Shown: positions 8,107 through 17,849, counted from the first letter of the stretch. The stretch: 36,162 nucleotides of DNA from Clostridium sp. (GCA_029257045.1 JARIDB010000017.1:1-36162), one strand, 5' to 3'. Program-made: numbers and translations. Notes: generated by a model not told the origin, from the letters alone.

Positions 8107-9606
8107 ATGGCAGATAAAAAATACATTCTTGAAATGACAGATATAAATAAGAGTTTTCCAGGAGTTAAAGCATTAGATAATGTTCAATTAAAAGTAAGCC
8201 CAGGAACTGTACATGCCTTAATGGGGGAGAATGGAGCTGGAAAGTCTACTTTAATGAAATGTTTATTTGGTGTATATATTGAAGATAGCGGTAGAATTTT
8301 AATAGAAGGAAAAGAAATACACTTTTCTAATCCAAAACAAGCAATGGATAATGGTGTAGCAATGGTTCACCAAGAATTAAATCAAGTACTTCAAAGAAAC
8401 ATAATGGACAATATATGGCTTGGAAGATATCCAAGTAATGGTGGAATTATAAGTGAAAAGACCATGTATGAAAATACTAAAAAAATATTAGATGAGTTAG
8501 AGATAAATGTTAATCCTAAGACTAAGATGGCAAAACTATCAGTATCACAAAGACAAATGTTTGAAATAGCAAAGGCTGTTTCTTATAATGCTAAAATATT
8601 AGTATTAGATGAGCCAACATCATCTTTAACAACAGAAGAAGTTGAACATTTATTTAAAATTATTAATAAGCTTAGAAATAAAGGCTGTGGAATTATTTAT
8701 ATATCTCATAAGATGGAAGAGATTCTTCAAATATCTGATGATGTAACAATAATGAGAGATGGTAAATGGATAGATACATTATCAGCAAAAGAACTTACAA
8801 CAGATAAAATAATAAAGTTAATGGTTGGTAGAGATTTAACTAAAAGATTTCCACCAAAAACAAATAAGCCTTCAGATGTAATCCTTGAAGTTAATAATTT
8901 AACAGGTACATATCAACCTTCAATAAAGGATGTGTCTTTTAAATTAAGAAAGGGTGAAATTTTAGGAGTTGCAGGGTTAGTTGGTTCAAAAAGAACTGAG
9001 CTTTTAGAAACAATCTTTGGGATAGCTCGTCATAATAAAGGTGAACTAATTCTTCATGGGAAAAAGGTAGAGAATAAAGATTCTAGAGAAGCTATAAAAA
9101 ATGGATTTGCTCTATTAACTGAAGAAAGAAGATCAACTGGAATATTTGGACAATTAGATATTAAAGAAAATACAATAATAGCTAATATAGATGGTTATAA
9201 AAAAGGATTGTTATTAGATAATAAGAAAATGGAAGAGGATACTAAATGGGTAATTGACAGTATGAAAGTTAAAACTCCAAGTCAAAAAACTCATATTAAA
9301 AGTTTATCTGGAGGTAATCAGCAAAAGGTTATCATTGGAAGATGGCTTTTAACTAATCCAGAAATACTTCTTCTAGATGAGCCAACAAGGGGAATAGATG
9401 TTGGTGCTAAATATGAAATTTATCAATTGATTATAGATTTAGCTAACAAAGGAAAAGGGGTTATAGTTGTATCATCAGAAATGCCAGAATTAATAGGTAT
9501 TTGTGATAGGATCATTGTAATGTCTAATGGTAGATTAGCAGGAGAGGGAAAACCAGAAGAATTAACACAAGAAGACATTATGGCTATGGCAGCAAAATAT
9601 ATTTAG
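8107..9606 (+). CDS. mglA: Galactose/methyl-galactoside ABC importer, ATP-binding subunit MglA
   Basis: A 499-residue double ATPase that powers the mgl importer (CUT2 family). The first nucleotide-binding domain has Walker [10 protein letters not shown] (40-48), signature LSVSQ (144-148) and Walker B ILVLDEP (164-170). The second has a degenerate Walker A (GLVGSKRT, 290-297), signature LSGGNQQ (400-406) and Walker [14 protein letters not shown] from 421. This asymmetry is normal for MglA/RbsA/XylG. Start ATG 8107 follows GTGGTGAGGTAGG. It lies 83 bases after mglB across the stem-loop, and mglC starts 16 bases after its stop. Confidence 0.95.
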   Translation: MADKKYILEMTDINKSFPGVKALDNVQLKVSPGTVHALMGENGAGKSTLMKCLFGVYIEDSGRILIEGKEIHFSNPKQAMDNGVAMVHQELNQVLQRNIMDNIWLGRYPSNGGIISEKTMYENTKKILDELEINVNPKTKMAKLSVSQRQMFEIAKAVSYNAKILVLDEPTSSLTTEEVEHLFKIINKLRNKGCGIIYISHKMEEILQISDDVTIMRDGKWIDTLSAKELTTDKIIKLMVGRDLTKRFPPKTNKPSDVILEVNNLTGTYQPSIKDVSFKLRKGEILGVAGLVGSKRTELLETIFGIARHNKGELILHGKKVENKDSREAIKNGFALLTEERRSTGIFGQLDIKENTIIANIDGYKKGLLLDNKKMEEDTKWVIDSMKVKTPSQKTHIKSLSGGNQQKVIIGRWLLTNPEILLLDEPTRGIDVGAKYEIYQLIIDLANKGKGVIVVSSEMPELIGICDRIIVMSNGRLAGEGKPEELTQEDIMAMAAKYI

Positions 9607-9622
9607 AATGGGAGTGTAACAT

Positions 9623-10660
9623 ATGAATAATACTAAAACAAACAAACCAACAATAAACAAAGAAACCTTCACCAACTTTATGTTGAATTATGCTTTATAT
9701 ATAGTTTTATTTGCTATGATAATAGTATTTGTTATAAAGGAGCCAAATTTTTTATCTTTTAAAAACTTTACAAATGTTTTAAGCCAAGCATCAACAAGAG
9801 GAATATTAGCACTTGGTGCAGCAGGTCTTATAGTAATACAAGGAACAGACCTTTCAGCTGGTAGAGTACTTGGACTTACAGCGATTATAGCATCATCTTT
9901 ATTACAATCAACAACTTATGCGGCAAGAATGTATCCTAACTTAAAGGCATTACCGCTTATAGTGCCTATGTTAATAGCAATTGCAGTAGGAGCTATATTT
10001 GGAGCAATTAACGGTTTTGGTATAGCAAAGCTTAAGCTACATGCTTTTATAATAACTCTTGGAACTCAACTTATTGCCTTTGGTGTTTCTTGTTTATATA
10101 TAGATAGACCACCACTAGGGGCTCAACCAATAGCTAACTTAGATGAAAGATATTCAAGTTTAGTAAATGGATATATTAGAATAGGTTCTTTTGAATTTCC
10201 ATACCTTCCAATATATTTATTAATTGTAGCAGTAATCATGTGGTTTGTTTGGAATAAAACAAAACTTGGCAAGAATATGTTTGCAATAGGTGGAAACCCA
10301 GAAGCAGCAGCAGTGTCTGGAGTAAATATTGTTAAAAATATTATGTACGTTTGTATGATAGCTGGTGCTTTATATGGACTAGCTGGTTTCTTAGAAGCTG
10401 CTAGAGCAGGTTCTACTACAACAGGAACAGGAGTAAACTATGAATTAGATGCTATATCTGCTTGTGTAGTTGGAGGAGTTTCCTTTACTGGTGGTATAGG
10501 CACAATCCCTGGAATCTTACTAGGAGCTGTACTTCTTCAAGTAATTAACTACGGTTTAAACTTTATTGGAGTTAATGCCTACTGGCAATATATCATTAGA
10601 GGATTAATAATTATTATAGCTGTATCTTTAGACGTTAGAAAATATATAGCTAAAAAATAG
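9623..10660 (+). CDS. mglC: Galactose/methyl-galactoside ABC importer, permease MglC
   Basis: A 345-residue membrane permease of the CUT2 sugar importer family (BPD_transp_2, PF02653), with about 8-10 hydrophobic segments. It has the family landmarks GTDLSAGRVLGLTAI at about residue 74, the cytoplasmic loop GGNPEAAAVSGV at about 223-234, and GGVSFTGGIGTIPG near 285. It works with MglA and MglB. ATG 9623 follows GGGAG. Length is normal. A short membrane-protein gene begins 8 bases after its stop. Confidence 0.94.
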   Translation: MNNTKTNKPTINKETFTNFMLNYALYIVLFAMIIVFVIKEPNFLSFKNFTNVLSQASTRGILALGAAGLIVIQGTDLSAGRVLGLTAIIASSLLQSTTYAARMYPNLKALPLIVPMLIAIAVGAIFGAINGFGIAKLKLHAFIITLGTQLIAFGVSCLYIDRPPLGAQPIANLDERYSSLVNGYIRIGSFEFPYLPIYLLIVAVIMWFVWNKTKLGKNMFAIGGNPEAAAVSGVNIVKNIMYVCMIAGALYGLAGFLEAARAGSTTTGTGVNYELDAISACVVGGVSFTGGIGTIPGILLGAVLLQVINYGLNFIGVNAYWQYIIRGLIIIIAVSLDVRKYIAKK

Positions 10661-10668
10661 GTGATATT

Positions 10669-10845
10669 ATGAAAAATGTTAATGAAATAGATAATAAAGA
10701 AGAAAAGTTAGAAAATAAAGAAGCTAAAAAAGATATTAGAGATACTCTTTATAGTAAAATAGATATAACAACAAAGAGTATGGATAAAATAATAATTGGT
10801 TTAACATCATTATTAATAATTTCAATTGTTTGTGGTATGTTATAA
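10669..10845 (+). CDS. Small membrane protein at the end of the mgl operon
   Basis: A 58-residue protein with a highly charged N-terminal half (Glu/Lys/Asp-rich, residues 1-38) and one C-terminal membrane segment (IIIGLTSLLIISIVCGML, about 41-58). It begins 8 bases after mglC, inside the operon and ahead of the operon terminator. The TAGGTGATATT sequence before ATG gives a reasonable ribosome site overlapping the mglC stop. I do not recognise a named family. Its position suggests an accessory of the MglABC transporter, perhaps a small subunit or stabiliser; this is inference. It is easily missed because of its size. Confidence 0.65.
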   Translation: MKNVNEIDNKEEKLENKEAKKDIRDTLYSKIDITTKSMDKIIIGLTSLLIISIVCGML

Positions 10846-10864
10846 AATTTAAAATTAGAACTTT

Positions 10865-10897
10865 GAAAAGCTATTCTATAATTTAGAATAGTTTTTC
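10865..10897 (+). terminator. mgl operon terminator
   Basis: GAAAAGCTATTCTA pairs with TAGAATAGTTTTTC, followed by TTATTTTT, 20 bases after the 58-aa gene. Confidence 0.8.
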
Positions 10898-10937
10898 TTA
10901 TTTTTAATTTTTATTAAGAAATAAATTAGAAAAGAAC

Positions 10938-10969
10938 TTGATAACATTTACATTTGGTTATGATATAAT
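10938..10969 (+). promoter_or_regulatory. Possible promoter of the sugar-sensing operon
   Basis: An extended -10, TGATATAAT, lies at 10961-10969. A TTGATA at 10938-10943 is 20 bases upstream, too far to be ideal. About 130 bases separate it from the response regulator start. Confidence 0.35.
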
Positions 10970-11098
10970 TATTTTTATAGAATTTTAAATTAAGTAAAAT
11001 TAATAATGATATTATATACTATCAATAAAGAAAATTGGATTTTTATAGAGCTAGAAAAAAGCAAAATATTTTAATAATAGATAGAGAAAGGATTGCTT

Positions 11099-12709
11099 AT
11101 GGGGTTATATAAATTAGTAATAGTAGATGATGAAGAAGAAATAAGACTTGGAGTAATAAAAAAAATAAACTGGGAAGAATATGGGTTTATTGTTGTTGGA
11201 GATGCAGAAAATGGACAAGATGCTCTTGAAATGGCAGAAAAGTTAAGACCAGATGTTATTATGACAGATATAAAAATGCCTTTCTTAGATGGACTTCAAC
11301 TTGGAGAAAAGATGGCAGAAATAATGCCTTCTACTAAAATAATTATTTTTTCAGGTTCAGATGATTTAGAATATGCTCATAGAGCAATAAAAATAAATGT
11401 AGTAGAATATGTTTTAAAACCAATTAATTCTTTAGAATTAATTGAAGTTTTAAAAAGGCTTAAAGATAAATTAGACGAAGAACATAATGAAAAAAGAAAT
11501 AAAGAAATTTTAACTAATCACTATTTAGAAAGTATTCCTGTAATTAGGGAGCAATATTTAGTTGGTGCCTTAGAAGGAAGAATAAGCAAGGAACAATGGA
11601 GAGAAGATGAAGAAAAGCTAGGATTAGACTTTGTAGAAAGGTATTTATCTGTAGCTTTAATAAGTTTAGATGGTAATTTTAAAGTTAAGGAAGAGGATTT
11701 AGAACTTCTAAATGATAATGGATTAGTACTTATTTCAATTAAAAAAATAGTGGATGAAAATCTAGTAAAATATTGCAAATTTATTAGTTTTCCTTATTCA
11801 GATAAGATTGTTGTTTTAGGTACATTTAAAGAAGAAAAAGAAATTATGAATTTTATTAAGGGGTTAAATGAAGTTTGTAAAGTTTTTGAATGTATTTTGG
11901 GGACAACAATTTCAGCTGGTATAGGTAAAATATATAAACATATATCACAAATTAGGTTTTCTTATAAAACTGCTCAAAATGCCTTAGAATATAGACCTAT
12001 CTTAGGAAATGGTAAGGTTATATATATAGATGATGTAGAACCAGATAATACAATTCAGCTTCAATTTGATGAAATAGATGAAAGTAAATTATTAAATTCA
12101 ATAAAGTTAAATTCTAGTTTAGAAATAAAAGAAGTTATTGAAGGAATATTTAATAAGATTGAAAAATATCTTGTACCAATAAACAAATATAGAATTTATA
12201 TAATGGAAGTGATGACTTCTTTATTAAAGTTAACTCAAGTCTACAATTTAGATATTTCAGAAATATTTGGTGAAAACTTTAATTGCTATTCTTATTTAGA
12301 TAAAATGGATTCTATTTTAGAAATAAAGGAATGGTTTATTAATAAATCCATAAGATTAAATGAATTAATTAAAACGGAAAGAGTTAATTCTTCAAAATTA
12401 CTTGTGGTAAAGGCTAAAGAATACATTATTGAAAACTATGATGATAGTGATTTGTCTGTTGAAAAACTATGCTCAAAACTTCATGTAAGTCCAACATATT
12501 TTTCAACAATATTTAAAAAAGAAACAGATATGGCTTTTGTAAATTACTTAACATCAGTAAGACTTGAAGAGGCTATAAAGCTTTTAAAGACAACAGATGA
12601 TAAAACTTATATAATTGCAAAAAAAGTTGGATACTTAGAAGCTAACTATTTTAGTTATGTTTTTAAGAAAAAGTTTGGAATATCACCATCAAAGTATAGA
12701 AAGAATTAA
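11099..12709 (+). CDS. YesN-type response regulator with AraC DNA-binding domain
   Basis: A 536-residue transcription regulator. Residues 1-120 are a receiver domain with acidic pocket DDEEE at 10-14, phospho-acceptor Asp57 (MTDIKMPFLDG) and the conserved Lys in VLKPIN. The middle 300 residues are a poorly conserved linker typical of YesN proteins. The last 100 residues carry an AraC-type double helix-turn-helix (DLSVEKLCSKLHVSPTYFS and YIIAKKVGYLEANYFSYVFK). A TTG six bases upstream is in frame, but ATG 11099 has the better spacing from AAAGGA (11087-11092). It is followed after 4 bases by the histidine kinase gene. It probably activates the neighbouring mgl operon in response to external sugar; that target is inferred from location. 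Confidence 0.88.
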   Translation: MGLYKLVIVDDEEEIRLGVIKKINWEEYGFIVVGDAENGQDALEMAEKLRPDVIMTDIKMPFLDGLQLGEKMAEIMPSTKIIIFSGSDDLEYAHRAIKINVVEYVLKPINSLELIEVLKRLKDKLDEEHNEKRNKEILTNHYLESIPVIREQYLVGALEGRISKEQWREDEEKLGLDFVERYLSVALISLDGNFKVKEEDLELLNDNGLVLISIKKIVDENLVKYCKFISFPYSDKIVVLGTFKEEKEIMNFIKGLNEVCKVFECILGTTISAGIGKIYKHISQIRFSYKTAQNALEYRPILGNGKVIYIDDVEPDNTIQLQFDEIDESKLLNSIKLNSSLEIKEVIEGIFNKIEKYLVPINKYRIYIMEVMTSLLKLTQVYNLDISEIFGENFNCYSYLDKMDSILEIKEWFINKSIRLNELIKTERVNSSKLLVVKAKEYIIENYDDSDLSVEKLCSKLHVSPTYFSTIFKKETDMAFVNYLTSVRLEEAIKLLKTTDDKTYIIAKKVGYLEANYFSYVFKKKFGISPSKYRKN

Positions 12710-12713
12710 AGTT

Positions 12714-14501
12714 ATGAGAATAATTAGAGGAATAAAAAATAAAATTATAAATTATTATAAAACTGCTAGTATCCAAAATATAATTTCTCTATCCTTTACA
12801 ATAGTTGCTGTAAGTGGAATGTTAATAGTTTTAGGTACTTTTTATTTGAGATTCACTGTAGAAACCGAAGATATGGTAGCTAAAAATAATGAAGCTATAT
12901 TAGAGCAAGTTAATTTAAATTTAGATAGTTATCTTAGAAGAGTAATGAAAATATCAGATACTATTTATTATAGAGCAATTAAAAAAAGCGATTTAGCTAC
13001 ACAAAATATAAATAATGAAATGGACTTAATTTATGAAGCTAATAAGGATTACTTAATTAGTATAAGTTTATTTTCAGATTATGGAGAAATTTTAGCATCT
13101 TATCCTGTAAAGCAACTAAAAAATAATTTGGATCCAAGGGAAAATGATTGGTTTAAAGTTGCTGTAAATAAAAGAGAAAACCTACATTTTTCAACTCCTC
13201 ATGTACAAAATTTATTTTACGACTTAAATTATAAATATACATGGGTTGTTTCCTTAAGCCGTGCTGTAGAAATTACTGAAGATTCAAAGATAAAAGGTGG
13301 AGTTCTATTAGTTGATATGAACTTTAGTGGAATAGAACAAATTTGTGATAATGTAGACATGGGGCAAAATGGATATATATATTTAATTGACAGTAATGGA
13401 GAGATTATATATCATCCTAGGCAGCAACTTATTTATTCAAATTTAATAGAGGAAAATAACTATAAAGTAGCATCTTATGAAGATGGAGATTATATAGAAA
13501 AATTTCAAGGCAATAAGAGACTTATAAATATTAAAACTGTAGGGTATACAGGTTGGAAGATAGTTTCGGTATCTCCAATATCTGATATTACATCCAAATA
13601 TAATGAAATAAAAATATTTACTATATTCATAATGCTTTTTGCAATATTATCTTTAATTTCAGTAAATATTTATGTTTCTTCAAGAATCGCAAATCCAATT
13701 AAGGAGTTAGAAAAATCTTTAAGAGAATTTGAAGATGGAGTAGTTAATTTAAATATTACAGAAAAAGGATCTTATGAAATTCAACATCTCGCAAGGTCCA
13801 TTAAGGCTATGGTTAATAAAATGAATATACTTATGGATAATGTAATGAAAGAACAGGAAGGTAAAAGGAAAAGTGAACTTAATGCCCTCCAAGCTCAAAT
13901 AAACCCGCATTTTTTATATAATACATTAGATTCAATAGTATGGATGATAGAAAATGAAAATTATGAAGGTTCTATTACTATGGTAACAGCATTAGCAAGG
14001 TTCTTTAGAATAAGCCTAAGCAAAGGGAAAAATATAATTACTGTAAAAGACGAATTAGAACATGCAAAAAATTATTTAACTATCCAGAATATAAGATATA
14101 AAAATAAATTTAGCTATGAAGTACAAGCGGAGGAAGAAGTTCTAGATTTATCATCTATAAAACTTATAGTACAGCCTCTTATAGAAAATGCTATATATCA
14201 TGGCATGGAATATATGGATGGTGATGGCAATATTAATATTAAGAGCTACATAAAAAATGAAGATTTATATATAGATATAATAGATAATGGATTAGGTATG
14301 CCAGAAGAAATTGCAGCTAGTTTATTAATTAGTAATAATAATAACCAGAATAAAAAAGGATCAGGAATAGGTCTTAAAAATGTTCATGAAAGAATAAAAT
14401 TATACTTTGGAGAAAAATATGGATTAGAAATATATAGTAAACCAGATGAAGGGACAACTATAAGAATTCATATGCCTAAAGAAAAATATAATAGGGGGTA
14501 A
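12714..14501 (+). CDS. LytS/YesM-type sensor histidine kinase with Cache sensor domain
   Basis: A 595-residue membrane kinase. TM1 is at about 22-44 and an extracellular dCache-like domain at about 50-298 (LFSDYGEILASYP, ENDWFKVA, GYIYLIDSNGEIIYHP). TM2 is at about 300-322 and HAMP at about 323-375. The His_kinase domain (PF06580) has acceptor His399 in QINPHFLYNTLDS. The ATPase carries an N-box QPLIENAIYHG (487-497), DNGLGM (524-529) and GSGIGLKNVHER (549-560). An in-frame ATG at 12657 lies inside the regulator gene and lacks a ribosome site, so I take ATG 12714, four bases after the regulator stop. It phosphorylates the upstream YesN-type regulator. The two sugar-binding-like proteins downstream may present ligand to its Cache domain. 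Confidence 0.88.
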   Translation: MRIIRGIKNKIINYYKTASIQNIISLSFTIVAVSGMLIVLGTFYLRFTVETEDMVAKNNEAILEQVNLNLDSYLRRVMKISDTIYYRAIKKSDLATQNINNEMDLIYEANKDYLISISLFSDYGEILASYPVKQLKNNLDPRENDWFKVAVNKRENLHFSTPHVQNLFYDLNYKYTWVVSLSRAVEITEDSKIKGGVLLVDMNFSGIEQICDNVDMGQNGYIYLIDSNGEIIYHPRQQLIYSNLIEENNYKVASYEDGDYIEKFQGNKRLINIKTVGYTGWKIVSVSPISDITSKYNEIKIFTIFIMLFAILSLISVNIYVSSRIANPIKELEKSLREFEDGVVNLNITEKGSYEIQHLARSIKAMVNKMNILMDNVMKEQEGKRKSELNALQAQINPHFLYNTLDSIVWMIENENYEGSITMVTALARFFRISLSKGKNIITVKDELEHAKNYLTIQNIRYKNKFSYEVQAEEEVLDLSSIKLIVQPLIENAIYHGMEYMDGDGNINIKSYIKNEDLYIDIIDNGLGMPEEIAASLLISNNNNQNKKGSGIGLKNVHERIKLYFGEKYGLEIYSKPDEGTTIRIHMPKEKYNRG

Positions 14502-14506
14502 AGTAA

Positions 14507-15478
14507 ATGAAGTTAAAAAAGAAATCAATTATATTTGTATTGTTTTGCCTTCTTATAACTTCTTTTATAAGTATATTATTTTTATCCTCTAGTAAAGAAA
14601 CAAAAATTTATAATATAGCTGTTATAGTAAGAGGAAGAAATAGTGAAAGCTGGACAATAATAAAAGAAGGAATGGAACAAGCTGCCTCTGAAATGAATGT
14701 TAATATAAGCTTTATAACCTTATTAGAAGAAAATAATATAAAAGAACAGAAAGAACTTATAGAAAGAGAAATTGAAAATAAGGTAGATTCAATAGTTATA
14801 TCTCCAGCAGATTACTTAGAATTAACAAAAATAATAGAGATTACAAATAAAAAGATACCTGTTATTTTATTTGAATCAAATATTGAAACACAAACTAAAA
14901 TTCCTTATATATCTTGTGATAATGAAGAATTGGGGAAAAAGCTTGCAGAAGAAGTAGTTAGAAATGGAAACTTAAGAAATAACATTACAATATTGAGAAG
15001 TCGAGGAAACTTTAGTAGTACAAATGAAAGAATAAAAGGATTCATTAAAGAATTAAAGCTTAGCAAAAATTCCTATGAATTTTTAGACCTACCTAAAGAT
15101 GAAGTTGAAATATCTTTAAAGATAAATGAAATTATAGAAAAAAACTCTACAGATGTAGTAATAAGTTTTGAACCTAATGTTCTAGAAATACTAGGAAAGG
15201 CAAAGAAAAACTTTAATAGTGTAAATAAAATTAAAAGCAAAATAGAAGTTTATGGAAGTGGTAGTTCAAGTGCAATAGTATCTTTAATAGAAGAAAATAT
15301 AATTAATGGAATAGCAATGCAAAATGAAGTTAATTTAGGGTACTTAAGTATTAAAGCAGCTGTTGAAAAAATAGAAAAAAAAGAAATTGATAAAGGTAAA
15401 ATTAATTCAACTATAATAAACAGTGAAAATATGTATTCTAAAGAAAATCAAAGAATACTTTTTCCTATTGTTAGATAA
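14507..15478 (+). CDS. Membrane-anchored periplasmic-binding-protein-like sugar sensor
   Basis: A 323-residue protein of the RbsB/YtfQ-like substrate-binding family (Peripla_BP_4, PF13407). It has an N-terminal hydrophobic segment (about 7-26) without a lipobox cysteine, so it is probably held in the membrane by an uncleaved anchor. Family features include NIAVIVRGRNSESWTIIKEG at about 37-56, a hinge-like VDSIVISPADY and VILFESNIETQ. It starts 5 bases after the kinase stop with AGGGGGTAAAG as ribosome site. No permease or ATPase accompanies it, so a sensing role beside the histidine kinase is more likely than transport. Ligand unknown. Confidence 0.78.
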   Translation: MKLKKKSIIFVLFCLLITSFISILFLSSSKETKIYNIAVIVRGRNSESWTIIKEGMEQAASEMNVNISFITLLEENNIKEQKELIEREIENKVDSIVISPADYLELTKIIEITNKKIPVILFESNIETQTKIPYISCDNEELGKKLAEEVVRNGNLRNNITILRSRGNFSSTNERIKGFIKELKLSKNSYEFLDLPKDEVEISLKINEIIEKNSTDVVISFEPNVLEILGKAKKNFNSVNKIKSKIEVYGSGSSSAIVSLIEENIINGIAMQNEVNLGYLSIKAAVEKIEKKEIDKGKINSTIINSENMYSKENQRILFPIVR

Positions 15479-15575
15479 TAAAGAGTGCCAAATCTAGGGT
15501 CAAGTCATTATTATATTCTACATCACAAATTGTAGGGGAGAAAAGTGGCTAGACATCAGATACAAGGAGGTTATT

Positions 15576-16631
15576 GTGAAAATAGGTAGAAATTTTAAAA
15601 ATGTTATATTTTTAACACTAATGACAACCATTCTTACAGGCTGTAACAGTAACAACAGAAAATTAGAAAATAAAGAAATAAAAATAGGAGTAACCTTATA
15701 TAGGCAAGATGATAAGTTTATTTCAAATATTAGTAGAAATCTTGAGGATATTGCAAAAGAAAAGGAAATTTCAGAGAAAGTAAAGATTAATTTAGATTTT
15801 TTAGATGCAAAAGGTAGTAGTATAAATCAAGGAAATCAAGTAGATAAGTTTATTAATCAAGATTATGACATAATTTGCGTTAATTTAGTAGATAGAACAG
15901 CGGCAGCTACTATAATAGATAAAGCTAAATCTGCAAATATACCAATTATATTTTTTAATAGAGAGCCAGTAGAAGAAGATATGAATAGATGGGATAAGTT
16001 ATTTTATGTAGGGGCACAAGCAGAGCAATCAGCAAGAATGCAAGCAGAAATAATATTAGATGAATGGATTAACAATAGAGAAAAGGTTGATAAAAATAAA
16101 GATGGCAAAATACAATATGTAATGCTTGAAGGAGAGCAAGGTCATCAAGATACATCTATAAGGACAGAATATTGTATAAAGGCTATGTATGAAAAAGGAA
16201 TAGAACTTGAAAAGTTAGCAGATGATAGTGCTAATTGGCAAAGTGACCAAGCAATAAATAAAATGAATCAATGGATAAATGATTTTGGTGATGAAATTGA
16301 AGTAGTATTTAGTAATAATGATGTTATGGCACTCGGAGCAATAATATCTATAAATAATAATCTTGATAAATTTACAAGTAAACCAAAGGTGCTAGGAATA
16401 GATGGAATAGAAGAGGCTTTAGAAGCTATACAGAATGGAGAATTATTAGGAACAATAATAAGTGATTCAAAGCTTCAATCAAAGGCTATTTTTGATATTG
16501 CTTATGCTTTAGCTAATTATAAATCTCTAGAGAGTATAGAAGAATTAGAAAAAGGAAAATATATAAAAACAGCTCATAAAAAGGTAACAAAAGAAAATTT
16601 ACAAGAATATTTAGAGGATATTAACAATTAA
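15576..16631 (+). CDS. MglB-like galactose/glucose-binding lipoprotein, probable sensor
   Basis: A 351-residue lipoprotein paralogous to MglB at 6977. The lipobox is ILTGC with Cys23. It keeps the galactose/glucose-binding core: YRQDDKF at 42-48, NLVD at 103-106, the calcium loop DKNKDGKIQ at 172-180, GEQGHQDTSIR with His190, Asp192 and Arg196, a Trp in ANWQSD, NNDVMALGA and GIDG. Unlike the mglB product it retains the His, Asp and Phe equivalents of E. coli His152, Asp154 and Phe16. The start is GTG 15576, with AAGGAGG five bases upstream. The 97-base gap before it has only a weak hairpin. Lying in the two-component operon and without its own transporter genes, it is probably the sugar-sensing partner of the kinase. 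Confidence 0.82.
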   Translation: MKIGRNFKNVIFLTLMTTILTGCNSNNRKLENKEIKIGVTLYRQDDKFISNISRNLEDIAKEKEISEKVKINLDFLDAKGSSINQGNQVDKFINQDYDIICVNLVDRTAAATIIDKAKSANIPIIFFNREPVEEDMNRWDKLFYVGAQAEQSARMQAEIILDEWINNREKVDKNKDGKIQYVMLEGEQGHQDTSIRTEYCIKAMYEKGIELEKLADDSANWQSDQAINKMNQWINDFGDEIEVVFSNNDVMALGAIISINNNLDKFTSKPKVLGIDGIEEALEAIQNGELLGTIISDSKLQSKAIFDIAYALANYKSLESIEELEKGKYIKTAHKKVTKENLQEYLEDINN

Positions 16632-16641
16632 GGAGAAAAAA

Positions 16642-17808
16642 ATGAGAACTATTGGATTTGTAGTTATGATTTGTGCTTCAATTTTAATATTTGGTGGGGT
16701 TAATTATTATATAGGCCTTAGAAGTTGGCAAGGAATAGGCGGCTTTATACCTTTTATAAGTAACAAAGTTTATTGGATAATATTTTGGGGGATTGCGCTT
16801 TCTTTTATTATTGCAAGAGTAGGTAGTAAGTTTTTACCATTAAGAGTAGAAGCCTTATTAAGTTTACTGGGTAGTTATTGGATGGCTGCCATCCTTTATT
16901 TACTTATACTCCTTCCAAGTATTGATATAATAAGATTTGCTATGAAAAGAACAAGATTTATTGCTAGTGGTATTAGAGATAGCACGTTTATAAAAAACTA
17001 TTTTGGTATTATAATATTTATATTTTTAATAGGTATTTTAGTTTACGGAACTTGGAATGCTAAAAGCATTAAGGTTGCTCAATATAATATAGATATACAA
17101 GGTAAATCAAGTAACATAGAAGAATTAAAAATTGTAATGATATCTGATTTACATTTAGGTAATATAGTTAATAATTCAAGACTATTAACTATGGTTGAAA
17201 AAATAAATGATTTACATCCTGATATTGTTTTAATTGCAGGGGATATAATAGATGATAGTATAAAACCCTTTATAAGACAAAACATGGGTGAAACTTTTAA
17301 GAAGTTAAAAACTAAATATGGAGTATTTGCTGCAACAGGAAATCATGATTATTATGGCGGGGATGTAGAGGAGCTTATTAATAATCTTGAAAGTTCAGGA
17401 GTCAATGTACTTACTGATAAATATATAGAAATAAATGATAGTTTTGTAGTTGTAGGTAGGGAAGATATAGCAGTAGAGAGTTACTATAAAAGGGATAGGA
17501 AAAAGGTATCTGATATATTATCTGATGATAATAAGAAATTACCTATTATCTTGATTGATCATACACCTAAAAATCTTCAAGAGCCCATGGAAAATGGTGT
17601 AGACTTACAAGTATCTGGTCATACTCATAGAGGGCAAATGTTTCCAAGTCGCTATATTACTGAAAGGTTATTTGAAGTAGACTGGGGATATTTAAAAAAA
17701 GATAATTTAAATGTAGTTGTATCTTCTGGTATAGGAACTTGGGGACCACCTATAAGAATAGGGAATAGCTCAGAAATTGTTGAGATAAATTTAAGATTTA
17801 TAAAATAA
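16642..17808 (+). CDS. Membrane-anchored metallophosphoesterase (YkuE/YaeI-like)
   Basis: A 388-residue calcineurin-like phosphoesterase (PF00149). The N-terminal 140 residues hold four or more membrane segments. The catalytic domain starts near 160, with all metal-binding motifs intact: SDLHLG (168-173), GDIID (200-204), GNHD (233-236), a His in LIDHTPKN (306-311) and GHTHRG (326-331). YkuE-like enzymes have been linked to cleavage of lipid or UDP-sugar phosphates; the substrate here is unknown. It starts 10 bases after the MglB-like gene with AAGGAG, so it is probably co-transcribed with the sugar-sensing operon. No clear terminator follows. Confidence 0.88.
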   Translation: MRTIGFVVMICASILIFGGVNYYIGLRSWQGIGGFIPFISNKVYWIIFWGIALSFIIARVGSKFLPLRVEALLSLLGSYWMAAILYLLILLPSIDIIRFAMKRTRFIASGIRDSTFIKNYFGIIIFIFLIGILVYGTWNAKSIKVAQYNIDIQGKSSNIEELKIVMISDLHLGNIVNNSRLLTMVEKINDLHPDIVLIAGDIIDDSIKPFIRQNMGETFKKLKTKYGVFAATGNHDYYGGDVEELINNLESSGVNVLTDKYIEINDSFVVVGREDIAVESYYKRDRKKVSDILSDDNKKLPIILIDHTPKNLQEPMENGVDLQVSGHTHRGQMFPSRYITERLFEVDWGYLKKDNLNVVVSSGIGTWGPPIRIGNSSEIVEINLRFIK

Positions 17809-17849
17809 ATAATAAGAAAAATTAAGAAGGAAAAATGTTAAAAATCATA

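Noticed and set aside
12657-12713. Upstream start of the histidine kinase
   Set aside because: It would overlap the regulator gene by 53 bases without a ribosome site; ATG 12714 gives a normal membrane-anchor N-terminus.
15479-15575. Possible small RNA between the two binding-protein genes
   Set aside because: Only a 4-bp hairpin (CTAC/GTAG) and no promoter or terminator are visible; it is most likely plain intergenic sequence.
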